Source: Rhyzopertha dominica (lineage: Eukaryota > Arthropoda > Insecta > Coleoptera > Bostrichidae). From it: a stretch of DNA of 64,000 nt. Both the position numbers and the translations under genes were made by a program. Every line of letters begins with the position of its first letter. The first letter of the stretch is position 1. This document shows positions 45,388-57,900 of the stretch, in pieces. The stretch lies in NCBI GenBank assembly GCA_025024175.1, contig QCXZ01000001.1, positions 11,966,001 to 12,030,000 of the forward strand, written 5' to 3'. The notes beneath the pieces are model-generated. The model had not been told where the DNA came from. It saw nothing but the letters and a program-made list of their open reading frames with translations, and ran no database searches.

Positions 45388-45733
45388 TGTTATTATCTGC
45401 AAAGGAAAACTAGGTTTTATAGTTAGCAATAATGTCAAAATAATACTTACTGTTCATAAAAATTTCTGTTTAAAAGCTGGAACAATTGAATATTCTATCA
45501 GGATCTAATACTGTAATTCAAGAATTAAAGTAATGCGCTTCCAGATTTTATTTTCGGGGTTAGAAATTTGCCGAATGCCACGGGCCACGGCAAAACCAAC
45601 AGCAACGACCAATAATAGGCAGCCCAGCGCTCAGTCGAAGACTGAACACTGAACTATATGAATTTAGCAACTTACCATAGAGGAAACCTCTAGAGTAGAC
45701 TAGTTACACTAGCGTTGACTTTGCTCGCCTACG
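45388..45733 (-). promoter_or_regulatory. ben: Ubc13 5' UTR intron and proximal promoter
   Basis: A minus-strand acceptor (TTTGCAG, 45399 side) and a donor GTAAGT (45675 side) would remove an intron of about 280 nt. The upstream exon would end at 45676 in TCTATG. That ATG is in frame with the main start after splicing and would add four residues (MIIT). Donor choice is inferred. Confidence 0.4.
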
Positions 45734-45764
45734 CACTGATCTCTAAATAATTTAGAGATCAGTG
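45734..45764. mobile_element. 31-bp palindrome: two joined ends of the same MITE
   Basis: CACTGATCTCTAAATAATTT then AGAGATCAGTG is the two inverted ends of the 41083-41483 family with nothing between, flanked by CGCCTACG and CGCATACG (7 of 8). It lies 58-88 bp upstream of the predicted Ubc13 5' UTR donor. Confidence 0.75.
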
Positions 45765-45799
45765 CGCATACGGCACTGACATGGTTAGACGTGAAGGGT

Positions 45800-47150
45800 G
45801 AAGGCAAATATTGGACAATGGATTTTTAAGTGTAAAAAAGGTATATACGTTTTATAATGTATAGATTGTCATAATGTTTGAAATTTGAATATACGCCTCG
45901 CGGACTTTGTACTTAGCTTAGCGTACGCCTGTTATGTCTGTTATGTCAGTATGATCGTTGTTTTTAGGTTAAGACATATTAGAAGTTAAGACTAACTATA
46001 TCTGACAATAGTTCGCATTAAAAACATTAATTATATTTTTTATAGCAAATATACAGGATGATTCATTACGAAACTGAAGATTTGTTTTTAAAAATAGAAT
46101 GGTTAAGTAAAATTATGTTAGTACCATGTTTATATGAAGTGGAACATACGGTGTCAAAGATAAGGAAGTCAATACAGATAACTCCATTTTAAGGATAATA
46201 ATCTGTGCGATGGCATGCGATGCGATGTTACAAAAATGGCTCTCTTTAGAAAGAAGACTGATCGAGGTTTGAAATGTGACCGGTAATTAATTTGAATTTA
46301 GTTCCGTGGGGACAACTTACAAGGATAACATTTTGATATTTTTTGCTTTTTTTTGTCATCGTATTCAGAGTAAAGCACATGTAATGATCATGCGATATGC
46401 GGACATCTTCTAGTGCCATGCCCTTTTCGAACGTAGGCAACCTCTCGCATACGTCTGTGTTGTGTTTTTTTCAGATTGTTCCACAGGCGAATGGGACCTG
46501 CAGTTTATTATCGCCGGTTCCTAACAGCTCTATTTGAGAAGCTATACTAGGTAAATTTACTTGTTTTTTTGCCACTGCCTCGTATTTTTTGTTGTTATCG
46601 TCACTGGGGATTGAACTCGGGACCTTCGGCATAAAAGTAGGTGAGCACGCTATCCACTACAGAACGACTGCTGTCGGAGGACATCACAAAGGAATATTTA
46701 ATATCCTACTTTATCGATGTGCTCATTTTTTAAATTAAATACTATTTCAGAAGTTGCATTTATCTCTTAAGTGTTTTATTGAATTAATTTTAGTTTGAAT
46801 TTAACTAAATTCGTTGTTTAACATTCGATTTCACGAAATTTAATGTCGTTTAGACAGATAAACAAATGTGTGCTAGTAGATAACCTTATATCTTATTATA
46901 GGGTAAGTTTATACTTATGACGATAAACTCAAGGGATGCTGTTTTTAGTTTTATTACTTGAAATGAAAATAAAGCCTAGCATCTACCCTGTACACAGGAA
47001 ATTGAGTCACAGTGTGCCTTTCTTATTAAAAAAAAATCCCACCGGCAAAAACAGGGACGCTTCCGAATCGTTTGTTCGGTATCTTTAATGGAGTTATCCG
47101 TAGATATGAATTACATTATCATTTAGACCTGGGCACTTCTTTGGACTTTA
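45800..47150. other. Intergenic, upstream of Ubc13
   Basis: Apart from the tRNA-like sequence at 46590-46680, nothing recognised; ATACAGGATGATTC near 46050 may be a transposon end. Confidence 0.4.
46590..46680 (-). repeat. tRNA-derived SINE head
   Basis: Minus strand: an A-box-like TGTAGTGGATAG (46661-46650) and B-box-like GAGTTCAATCC (46618-46608), in a tRNA-like order with GGTCCC before the B box. Not a full cloverleaf, so a SINE head or old tRNA pseudogene. Confidence 0.5.
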
Positions 47151-48022
47151 GAGGGGTCATTTTGTTTAAATCGGGATACGTCATCTAGCGGTGACTTTAC
47201 GAACTACGACGTGTTACGGTCGGCAAGTACAGGAAAAGCCTAGTCCAGTGAAATAAAATTGCTTTGAATGACTAATCTTTTGTCATATAATTTTACCTCA
47301 AAGCATTAACACNCTCCTANACATATATAAATATATACAAATGTATACCGGACACGCTAAAACTTTTTTGTATCTACCTCTAGNCGACAACTGGTAAAAA
47401 AAATCCACTACATTTCCCGCATAAAAAATTATACCTTATAGAAACGCATTTCTATGTATCAATGAGCTAGTAGCCTACCTGTCAATTTATATTCAGTTTA
47501 TTATGTAGTTATTATAAATAGTAAATTGGCATGCAAGATAACTATTACCTAATGCGTGTTTCTCGTAAACGGTTGCTTCTAATGATATCAACAGTTCTTT
47601 CTTTCGACAAAAATATCAAGCTTAGAAATTGTATTGTTTCTTTTTATTGTTTAAAAGCTAACGGTAAAAAATAATTACGTGGTGGGTATTACTACTTACA
47701 TATTGCCAACTGTTATTGTAAAAGTAGACAAATACTAGATAATTTTCTCTTTAATAATCATGAAAATGATAGTTCGCAAGTAAATTGTATTAAAAATCAT
47801 TACATCTCGTTAAATTTTAAATATTTTTCAGTTTCTGTCGGCAGTTATATTTCAATATTCATATGATTAGAGCTTATTTATTGGCATGTAGGTAGTTAAT
47901 GTAGTTTATAGGCAAAAACTACGTGACGTAATTAATAAAAAAACTACATGTAGTATTTAACTAGTATCCATTTACTACTTCCGAACCCTAATTAAATGTG
48001 AAATTATCTAGACGAGATCATA

Positions 48023-50190
48023 CAGGGTGTCCCACATTATGTGGGCAACCTCTCCGAATCTGAAAACTTGTGTAAAAATAACACTATTTTACAGTACAAC
48101 TTTTTTTTAAATAACACCCATCTACTGAGGTATTCACTTTTAAACATGGGGGAAGTGAAGCAATTTTTCAAAAATATTTCTTAGGCCGGTTGATATAATT
48201 TCATCAAATGGTTATTATTATTTGATGTGGAAGCCGTTAAAATGATGCAAATATTTTTTTAGTAAATGTTTTGGGGGCCGGTAGTGGCTTACTTTAAAAC
48301 GGATAAGTAGTTTTCTCATAAATATGGTTTTTTCTTCGTGCCTTATAAACAAAAAAAATGACTCTTTCTGAGAAAATTGCAGTTAAATGTTAGGGTTTCA
48401 CAGTTTCGCTCTTAACTAATATCATTTTGTTTTTATAAAGTTGAAAGTGATAAATAATAAAAACTGTGATTGATCACTTCTCATATCTGTAAAAAAATTA
48501 CAAAACAAATGATTTAGTTGGAGAGTGAAAATATGAACCTTAACATTCAACTGTTATTTTCTCGAAAAAGGTCTTTTTTTGTTTATAAAGCATAAAGATT
48601 AAAAAAACAGATATTTTTGGAAACAATACTTACCCGCCCCCAAAACATTTATTATAAAAATATGCGCATCTATTAACGGCTTTTACTTCAAATAATACTA
48701 TCCAAAAATTGATGAAATTGGGTATTATCACTTTTTTTGAAAATTACGTAAAATGAATCTTGAAGTGCATATATATCGTACGCCATGGTAAAAAAACATA
48801 AAAAAAAACATTTGTAGATAGAGAATTTCAGGTCTGAAATTCGAATCTTAGGAGTCACCGCCAAAACGCTTCTATCCAAGGTTATTCAACTCGTGACGTC
48901 AAGTGTCATGTAAACATTACCGAGGAGCGTGCTGTTTAATGGTGTAGTATCATTCTTGTATTGAAAAAGCTTTTGTGTGATGTTTATTGAAAGGATCGTA
49001 GAAGAGGTCGCACCAAAAAGTGATTTGTGTAGTTTCACAAGCATCTATTATGTATGGAAAACAAAACAAGTGTTGTTTTGTACATGGTTATAAAATTAGT
49101 TCGGTCAGTACAGCTAACAAAATTTTTGTAACCGTTTCTCGAAATTATCAACGTATAAAAAAGTTGTTTAAGGCCCCTAGACGTGATATGCCGAAATCGC
49201 AAAGTTTGTTTTTCTGTTGTGAAGATCATCTTAATTCTTACTGTAAGTTTTATTATTCTTTTTGGGGTTATAAGTGTATACCATTCAGTTTCCATTTTGT
49301 TATAGCTTGAAGAGGATATGAAAAATTATATGGGTTTTAAGTTGATAAAGGGAAATGCTATAATAAAAAACGACGTTGTTCCCCATATATTCGACTGTTA
49401 GCCAGACCGGAAACGAGCTGCAAGAGCCCCGAAAATAAATAGCAATTTATATTTATTCTGACCTCCAAAATAAAGGTCAAGTTCAGGGTACATTTTTGAT
49501 TCTTACATTTTTATGTTTACAAACAGTATGTTTCCAACAACCCACTGTGATCAAATTATCAATGCTACGTTAATTTGATAAAAAGTTCACTTATGCTGTT
49601 GCTTTTACGTTCCTCATCTCCGCCGCGTTAAACCGCTCGTCGCTGCACACAAATTCCATAACAATGAACATGCCTTCAGAAATCATAACTCATAAGTATT
49701 TTACTTTTTCTTGGCGTATTTTAATTCGCTTGTCACAAAATGAACGCAAACAACAAACTGATAAATTGACGGGCTGAGGCTGACGCGTGACGCGCTGACC
49801 CCAGATGTAAACAAGCGGCCATTTACAAGACACTTGACGTCACGGCCAGTATGTTTGCGTTTTGGCGGTCCCTTTAAATATTCACATTTTTAATATTAAA
49901 AATACACCTTACGATCCATTTTTTCGAATTTATAAGCTGCCACAGCTGTTTTGTGGATTAGATGCTACCTATTAATATGAAATTTAATAAAATATAAATA
50001 CATGGCAAATACCCAATTATATCAACCGGTCTAAGGGATATTTTTGAAAAAGTGTTTCTCTTCCCCCATGCATGTTTAAAAGTGAATATCAGTAGACGGG
50101 CGTTATTTCAAGAAAAGTTTTACAATAGTGTTATTTTTACACCAGTTTTCAGATTCCCAGAGGTTGCCCACATAATGCGCCGACACCCTG
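48023..50190 (+). mobile_element. DNA transposon with long inverted ends and THAP-like frame
   Basis: Ends CAGGGTGTC with TA on both sides; inverted similarity extends about 170 bp inward (ATTATGTGGGCAACCTCT). A second foldback (48195-48730) and a third inverted pair (48850-48930 with 49790-49870) lie inside. It carries a THAP-like reading frame but no recognised catalytic domain. Confidence 0.6.
49050..49401 (+). pseudogene. THAP-like zinc-finger fragment
   Basis: From ATG at 49050: KQNKCCFVHGY, KLFKAPRRDMPKSQSLFFCC, EDH; then, in another frame, LEEDMKNYMGFKL and VVPHIFDC before a stop. The C..C...C..H spacing and the final P.IF fit a THAP domain, as used by P-element-type transposases. The two halves are out of frame; a possible intron (gtaagt 49243, tatag 49305) does not restore it. 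Confidence 0.45.
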
Positions 50191-50746
50191 TATATAAGTA
50201 TATGATTAATGATGATTGTATCTTAAATACTTGTTAGAGGTAGTTAACTTTGAGCTAAAATTATATTTCACTGAACAATACTACGTCGTAGTCCGTAAAG
50301 CCACTGTTAGATGGTCTTTAAGCATCTTCACAAAATGACCCCCAGTGTGCGGTGCGCAACGTCAATAAAAGCAAAAGAAAAGGGGTTATGGTTTGACAAA
50401 ACTTGCAACAATTAACGTTCATAGTGAGAATATAATAAAATATTTTGCACAAAAACGGCTTAAAAGTATAGAATACAAATCAAAGGTGGTGCAACAAATG
50501 TATTTACTACAAAAATAAGAGAATAAAAAGACGGAACAGAGTATTTTGAAGAACTCCTATATCAATACTGGAAACGAACTCGGCATAATAAAAAATGTTT
50601 TAAAAATGATGCCAACCAAATCATCTCCCGTAACAATATGCTCAAATCACAGGCTAAAGGAGACAGAATTATAGAGGAATAGTGAACTTAAGCATAATCT
50701 AGCAACTAGCGAGATAATGAAATAGTTTTAGAAGGGGGACAAAGTA

Positions 50747-51387
50747 TTGACTAGTAAAAAGCTGGTGACTAGAACTATCACAACAGCTAATGATGATGTT
50801 GAACAACTGTCCGTGGCAGTTGAATCGGGCAGTGTTAAATACGTTTTGGGTGTTATTTATATTCCCCCTGGATCTGATGCGGTTATTTATGAGCATTACT
50901 GTGAGACTGTTGAAGGTTTAATTTTGGCTTACCCGGAATATCGTTTTATAATATGTGGTGACTATAATGTTCTTAATGCCGAATGGATAGAAGTGGATAA
51001 CGTTGTTCTTGTTATGGCTCCTCCAGAGTCTATTTCTCATACATTGCTTAGATCATTCAGTTTTGCAAATATGAGTCAGATTAATCTATTGCCAAATAGA
51101 CAGGGTGTCTTTCTGGATTTGTGTTTTTCACATTTACGCGAGACCCGAGTTTCATATGCTGTTGATACTATATTATGTGAAAGTCACCATCATGTTCCTT
51201 ACACATTTGCAGTGGCTAGAGGTGCTGGTGGCCGCTTGAAGGCGGAAGGCAGATATTATGATTTTAGAAAGGCTGATTTTGTCGGCCTGAATGATTTTTT
51301 TGCATCGATAGATTGGAACAAATATCTCGTTCTTCACGATATCAACGTTGCAGTTCAACAATTCTATTATTATATACATGTTGCTTT
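50747..51387 (+). pseudogene. LINE AP-endonuclease C-terminal part
   Basis: Contains VIYIPPGSD, FIICGDYNV and CESHHHVPY. The GDxN motif is present; the SDH motif of AP endonucleases reads SHH. The N-terminal half with the first catalytic residues is missing. Confidence 0.7.
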
Positions 51388-52828
51388 AACCCCCTCCAAT
51401 AATAGAGGCTATGGACCAAATTATTGAACAACAAAGATGGTACCAAGTGACGGACATTCTACTCATGTATGAAGCAGAATATAACACTCTATTCTTCAAC
51501 ATACCCTATACCGACAGTGGGCTCAAGAAAAATATAGAAAACAATGAAATGGATTTCAGGGAATATATTGACAAAAACTATAGAGAATACAAAAAAATAT
51601 TTACTGATGCTTCCGTGCAGAAAAATAAAAATGGGCGAAGAGTAGGAATAGGCATTTATTCCAAAGATTCATCTTTTCAAACAGCCTTATCTATAAATTC
51701 GTACAGTTCGGTATGCACAGCAGAAACAATAGCAATAGAGAAGGCACTTACAAAAATTATTGAGAAAAAATGCGACAAATATCCATCATCTTCACGGACT
51801 CAAAAAGTGCAATACTAAAAATCACACAAACAGGCTTCAACCCAAACATGGATGAACTGACAATGAACATAAAAAAACTATGGACACTTGCCTCGAGGAG
51901 TGGTTTAGACGTTCAGCTAGTCCTGATCCCAGGACACACGGGTATAAAGGGTAACACAAAAGCAGACGAACTAGCAAATATAGGGGCAAACATACAGCTA
52001 ACCCACTTTGAAGAAATTCATATCTCAAATCTCATCCTCTTATGGACAGAAAAATTGTGGTCAAATTGGGAGCAAAAATGGAAAGAAATTGGCTGTTATA
52101 AAGGCAAAAGGTACCATCAATTTGTAGATAAAATTCCAAAAAAAAACCTGGTTCTATAATTTAAAGTCATTAAACAGAAGACAAATAGTAACTCTAAATA
52201 GAATGAGGGCAGGACACCTAGCAACCCCAGAACATCTATTTAAAATAAAAGTCCGACAAGATAATCTATGCCCCTGCGGGGAGATTGGGAATATGCAACA
52301 TATTTTGTTTGAATGTAATAACAATAAACACAACACTGAGGTTTTATATAACTCCTTAACCTTAGCCATATATAAGGGCCCTGTAAACGACTTAACTATA
52401 TGTAGCTCACCAAATCATGATGCCCTGAAAGCATTAATTTCATTTCTAGTAGTTAGCAACTTAAAACTTTAAGACATAATAATAAATAAAAAAAATTTTT
52501 GACATAATTGCAGGAAAAGAAAGTAATATAACGTTCTTCCTTAACAACCCCTTGTGTCTGTCAACCTAACCGAGGTGGATCCCACCAGTGTTCAAAAACT
52601 CCGACGACACCCTGGAGCGAGAAGAGTCTATTACTTTCCCTATGTTACATGTCACCTTTATACCTGGAGCCAGTAAATAACAATTAAAAGGATACAAGCA
52701 GGTAGGGTATAGAGACAATCTAGACGTGTTGTAAAGACACACCCTACCCACACAGAAGAAAGAAGAATCACACGAATGGCTGTATGCTAAAAGAAGCAAG
52801 AGGCCAATAACAGAAGAAGAAGAAGAAG
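51388..52828 (+). mobile_element. 5'-truncated LINE with RNase H, inserted in the outer LINE
   Basis: Exactly bounded by a 14-bp duplication, ATACATGTTGCTTT, at 51374-51387 and 52829-52842. Ends in (GAA)n. It has only the 3' part of its ORF. RNase H plus a terminal Cys/His motif and a GAA tail suggest an I/R1-group element. Confidence 0.9.
51411..52472 (+). pseudogene. LINE RNase H and C-terminal zinc motif, frameshifted
   Basis: RNase H residues lie in three pieces: IFTDASVQKN, AETIAIEKAL (Glu), then after an A-run frameshift near 51775 IIFTDSKSAI and IPGHTGIKGNTKADELAN (last Asp). Another frame change near 52150 leads to CPCGEIGNMQHILFEC, the CxCx5-6Hx4C motif. Confidence 0.75.
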
Positions 52829-52842
52829 ATACATGTTGCTTT

Positions 52843-53405
52843 GGAGAATTTTGTACCAATTAGAGTTTTTAGGTCAGATAACTTTCCATGTTGGTTTTCT
52901 GCACAACTCAAGTCTCTGATCGTGCAGAAGAAAATTGCCCACAAGTCGTATAGAGAGTCTGGTTCTGAGTTGGACTATCGTCTGTTTTCGCAACTTCATA
53001 CCCGTTGCAAGTACTTGTATTCCCAGTGTTACAAAAACCACATACATCAGATGGAGGTTGGCTTTAAGAGTAATCCTAGATTGTTTTGGACTTATGTAAA
53101 GAAACTGCGTAAGGAAAATGATTATCCTGCTCATATGTCTTTTCAAGGTGAACATAGTAAAGATGGACCAGGGACAGCTGATCTGTTTGCTAAGTACTTT
53201 TCGGGAGTTTGTAGTAACGTAGAACAAGTGTTGCCTGATTATAGGTTTCAAAATTGTTGTTACCTTGACGAATTTATGATTAGTGTGCAAGACGTTTTTG
53301 AGAATATCGAATCATTGGAACCAAAGCTCACCAGTGGTCCTGACAGAATACCAGCATTTTTTTTATTAAAAAGTGCATTTTTATTTTGCCCAAGCCTCTT
53401 CATTT
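52843..53405 (+). pseudogene. LINE linker region
   Basis: Joins endonuclease and reverse transcriptase; FWTYVKKLRKEN and LTSGPDRIPAFFLLK (SGPDxIP, start of the RT domain). Ends in a frameshift inside a T-rich run. Confidence 0.65.
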
Positions 53406-54789
53406 GATTTTCCAATTGTCACTGCGTCAAGGTGTATTTCCGCTTTATTGGAAGGACAGTTATCTTATACCAGTTCACAAATCTGGAGACAGAGAAAATA
53501 TTTCCAACTATCGAGGGGTGTGTATTCAATCTGCAATGCCTAAGTTATTTGATAAAATTATATCAATCCAGATTGGTTGGGCCGTAAGACGATATATCAT
53601 ACCAGAGCAACATGGCTTCTCAATGGGTCGTTCCACTGTTTCAAATCTGCTGGTTTATCAAAATTCTTTGCAGAATGCATTCGACAAAAGGTGTCAGGTG
53701 GATAGTGTGTATACTGATTTTTCGAAGGCGTTCGATAAGGTTGGTCATGTCTTGCTGAAAGCAAAACTCTCAGCAATAGGGTTTGGGGACGGAGTAGTGT
53801 CTTGGTTGGGTAGCTTCCTGGAGGGTAGAACACAATATGTAAAGTTAAATCAATATGTTTCTAGGGGTATAGATGTAACCTCTGGAGTGCCACAGGGGTC
53901 TCATTGTAGTCCAATTTTGTTTGACCTCTTTGTGACTGATTTGCATACCGTGGTGAAGTACTGTAAATTCTTAATGTTTGCGGATGATACAAAATTTTTT
54001 ATGGCATGCAATTCTGTAATTGATCAGTGTAGGCTTCAGGATGATCTCGATAGTTTTTTTCAATGGACTAGGACTAATGGCCTGGTTCTGAATACAGATA
54101 AGTGTTATGTGATTACGTTCTCAAGACTTTTATATAGTATATTATTTGAGTATTCTGTTAATGGTGCATTGGTTGGTAGAGTTGAGGTCATTAGGGACCT
54201 TGGTGTTTATTTTGATAGCAAGTTGACTTTTAAGACACATTTAATGAAAATATGTTCAACGGGATATAGAAATCTTGGTTTCCTTATTAGGAATTCAGCT
54301 GATTTCGCGATAGGATCTTTTACGACGCTCTTCTGTTCACTGATTCGTCCTCGCCTTGAATATGCTAGTGTGGTTTGGTCTCCATATTATGATTGTGATA
54401 TTGATGCGCTGGAGCAGGTGCAGAGGAGATTCTTGAGACAGTGTGGCTTCAGGCACTCGATCGCGCGTGAAACATTTCATTATCCAGCTGTGATGAATAT
54501 TTTAAGCATCCAATTACTAAAGCATAGATTTGTCGCTGGGATTTCTTTTTTGTGCAGATTGATTATTGGTGCTGTTGACTGTCCAGAACTACTGTTTTGT
54601 ATCGACTTCTCCACTTATCACAGGTCACGCTCATTTCATTTGTTTCGTATTGGACATCACTCCACGAACTACTCTTTTTTTACTCCCTTGTCCCGATTAC
54701 CACGTGATTACAATTCTGTAGCACACTTAATAGATCCCTTCCATCAGTCCCTTTTTGCTATCAGGAGGCAGCTTGTACCTCGCATGTAG
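53386..54789 (+). pseudogene. LINE reverse transcriptase
   Basis: RT blocks in order: LIPVHKSGDRENISNYRGVC, EQHGFSMGRS, VYTDFSKAFDKVGH (Asp), SGVPQGSHCSPILF, LMFADDTKFF (catalytic DD), then the thumb and a RPRLEYASVVWSP motif. All catalytic residues are present and the frame is open for 467 codons, so loss was recent. Confidence 0.85.
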
Positions 54790-55839
54790 CTTGCACATGT
54801 AGTTTTTCTTTTTTATTTGTTGGTTTCTTTCATGTTCAGTTGGGATTGGATTAGAATGTATCGCATGTACCATTTTGTATACTACATACTGTATGATTTA
54901 TTCTTTTGTAAAATGGTTAACCGTTAATAAACTACTTACTTACTTACTTACTTACTAAAGACCGGAGGTCGCAATTTCTCTATTTATTATATATATTAGT
55001 TGAAAGTTAGGAATATGAACTCATAAGGTATGATCTATTCGCATAGATTATTATATATTATTGAAATTTTCTTGATAGGGTATGTAGCGCAGACCATATG
55101 GCTCATATTAGAATTCGAAAACACGTATAAAGGATAAAAGAATAAATATAGCCGTCAGAAAAAAACATATTTAGAGGGGCACAAAAAAGTTTGAAAGTTG
55201 TGTGAATTTACGAAAATATTTGAATTCATTGATCCAAAGAACTCCCAAATACAAAATTTTGTCCAAATATTTTGATATTTCAAAAAATATATAAAATAAC
55301 CAACACGTAGTCTAAACTCCAACACCCGTTATCTTTGTTAGTACAAATATAATATAAATATAAATCCGATATTTTTGCTTAAAGTAACATTATCTTATAT
55401 GTAGGTACAGTTGCTTATGTATATATCTATACCTCAACCTATTGGTAAACAATGAATATTTTTCAAAAAGTTCAGAATCCTGTGTTTTTGAAAGGAAACG
55501 TGGATACACAATATTTCCTTTAATATATATGATATAACTACTTTTATCGACTGTTAACGGCACACTACAAAATGTGGTGGCTTATTGTCATAACATTGGA
55601 GATGGAGATTCTTTTCCATCTTTATTACTTTAATTTATTACAAATAAGTGCGAATAAGAATAGCAGCTTTGGCAAAATGGTCTTGCGGTGTCAACGTAAT
55701 TCTATTTTACCTTTCCAATGGGAAACGTTGGTATACGAGCTTTTTATTTTTCATATCTTTTCAGTCCTTGTTTGTTCTTTCATTGTTCGTAGCATCGTAG
55801 CGCTGTTTTGCAAAAGCTCTCTAGTCTCCAACGTCAAAT

Positions 55840-56232
55840 ATCCAGCTCAGTTCATCAGTTGCGCCGCTCAGTGGCTCAGTTTGCGACAGGACTTCGTGGA
55901 GGTAGTGTCTATAGGAGATTCAAATTGTACCCTCTGTACTGAGCGACTGCGTGTCGCGCTCAATACCGTCGCGCAACGAGACGGGTATGTAGTGCATTGA
56001 CAACAAACTCAGTTATTACCAGGTGATGACCGCTGTACGGTGCAATTGCAGACTTTGCGCGATCAATGAAAAGCAGTGTTCGTGCACCTGGTTGTTACAT
56101 ATTATAAACGTTTGTTTAATCTAAGTGCTAGTACTCTTGCTGGAGAATTGGCACAATTTGAGTGCAAAAGTCGTGTTGTTTCCAATTTTTGTATTGGTGC
56201 ATGAAGTTTGAACAGTATTAGCAGAAGAAAAG
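55840..56232 (+). promoter_or_regulatory. Candidate non-coding first exon and promoter of a + strand gene leaving the window
   Basis: This block is clearly less AT-rich than its surroundings and carries several TCAGT initiator-like motifs around 55850-55880. It ends in AGAAGAAAAG followed by a consensus donor GTAAGT at 56233. No long reading frame leads up to the donor, so it would be a 5' UTR exon. No downstream acceptor or coding exon was recognised before 64000. It could instead be an old repeat with a chance donor. Confidence 0.35.
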
Positions 56233-56239
56233 GTAAGTA

Positions 56240-57900
56240 ACCTATGTAGGTTTTGGTTCTCTATGGTTTAATTTTGTTTGTATGGAAGATATCTATTAAA
56301 TTTGATGACACCAGGCTTGTAGAGCTTGGAGTAGGCTCTTCATCAATTTAATGTTTAATTGTTAGTTTTCTTTATTTTTATGGTAAACTATACTAAGGCG
56401 GCTAGTTTGTGTTTCTTGACAGGTTGAAATAAAATTATCGAAACTTTTGCAGAAATGCGGATAACATGATAATATACAAGCTGCTAGATATGCAATTTTT
56501 CTAACAGTTCTTACCTGCTTTAGGTTACATTTTAAATTAACGATAAAAATAGTTCTGCATATTTATGTGCAACCGAAACATTGACATCTGTCTCTTTGTA
56601 TATCTACATTAAATATACAGCATTATTAGCAGGTGGTCTTCTAGACAGGTGTTTCACATCAAAGTAAATTTCATGGTGTCTTTTTGAAAATCAACTTATG
56701 TATTTTACGGGGTATACTTCAGCATATTACAACACGAATAAGTCTTAAAATTTTTGTTTACATTTATGGAAACGTAGCACTTACATTAGATATAAATTAA
56801 TGAACGTCGCTATAATAATTACTATAGCACTGACTTTCAGTTAAAAAATGATTAATTACCTTTATCAGCTTTGAAGTAGAACAGGGGTATTTAAGCTTTA
56901 AAATAAAGGTAAATCAGTGTAGCAACTGATATTTATTATTAGTTACTTTTCCGAAATTAAAATATTCAAATAGTCTAATCTACTAAAACTATAACTAAGG
57001 ATAATTTGCAAACGTACATTGTGTAAATTAACATCTGTATGGCTTAAATAAAAAATAAAATGTGCAAAATGCATGCTTTATTGTATTAGCTAGCAGATCT
57101 ATCAATATTCTTTGGTGAAGATATTGTGTTACATTTCTTACATTGGGAAAGTTACGTGCTTATTTGTTTGCATCTACATAACATCTACAGCAACTAGTTA
57201 ATGCTTTTTAATGGGTACTAAATTTTCGGCGTGTTTAAAAATATTTGTCGTATACGGGGCAATTGTGAATTTTTATATTATTTAAAAATATACAAATGCT
57301 TAATAAATGGAAGTCGATCTCCTAAAAGGTGCACAGAATGTCATCTATCAAATGAGTAAAAAAACCACCATTTCTTGACAATTATAAAAATCAAGAAGCA
57401 AGCTCAGATTCAATTGGTTATTTTCACAATTTTTAAAAATAGCACAAACAGTAGGTAAGTTTAATTTTATGGCCTTAAACGCATTATCTCTGTTACCTAC
57501 TTTAAACATTTTATTTTATGTAATTAAATTAAAATTAATTTTGTTTTCAAAACTGACCAATTTTCGCGTAAAACAGCCTCGGGCGGTTGCATAGTCGTGT
57601 CGCGACGTCATTTAACTTATGTGTCAACTTCGACAATGGTGTTTTCAGGGTTAACAGTCTTATAAGTTTCTAAATGGAATGAATACCCAACACAGTTGGA
57701 TCCTTCATGCGTCACATCCGTTTCCGATACTGACTTAAAATATTTGGTTTAAGACATTTTTCAGATGACCATTAGCTACTTACAGAGTGGCAAATGTATC
57801 CAAGAACAGCCAAAAAATAATGATAAAAATCTGTATTGCCAAGAGTAACTACATAAAAGCAATAATGCTGGGCATGAAGTAATTTTAATTTGAAAATTTT
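56240..57900. other. AT-rich region, no genes seen
   Basis: Follows the candidate donor at 56233 and would be an intron if that exon is real. A less AT-rich patch at 57570-57740 is unexplained. Confidence 0.4.

Larger units (their letters stand above)
47153..50345. mobile_element. Outer inverted-repeat element enclosing the THAP-like element
   Basis: 47153-47265 and 50245-50345 are inverted repeats (ggggtcattttgt, ctttacg.actacgacgt, cagtgaaat) of roughly 75 percent match. Everything between may be one older element. Borders not resolved. Confidence 0.4.
50732..54957 (+). mobile_element. LINE of the CR1/Jockey group, 5' truncated and interrupted
   Basis: Endonuclease part (50732-51387), then after a 1.4-kb insertion the rest (52843-54789), a short 3' UTR and a (TTAC)n tail (about 54933-54957). 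The frame resumes exactly at the insertion point. One frameshift near 53370 in a T-rich run separates the linker from the reverse transcriptase. Confidence 0.85.

Noticed and set aside
55572..56000. 142-codon plus-strand open frame
   Set aside because: Overlaps the candidate non-coding exon, no family motifs, and the frame stops before the donor at 56233.
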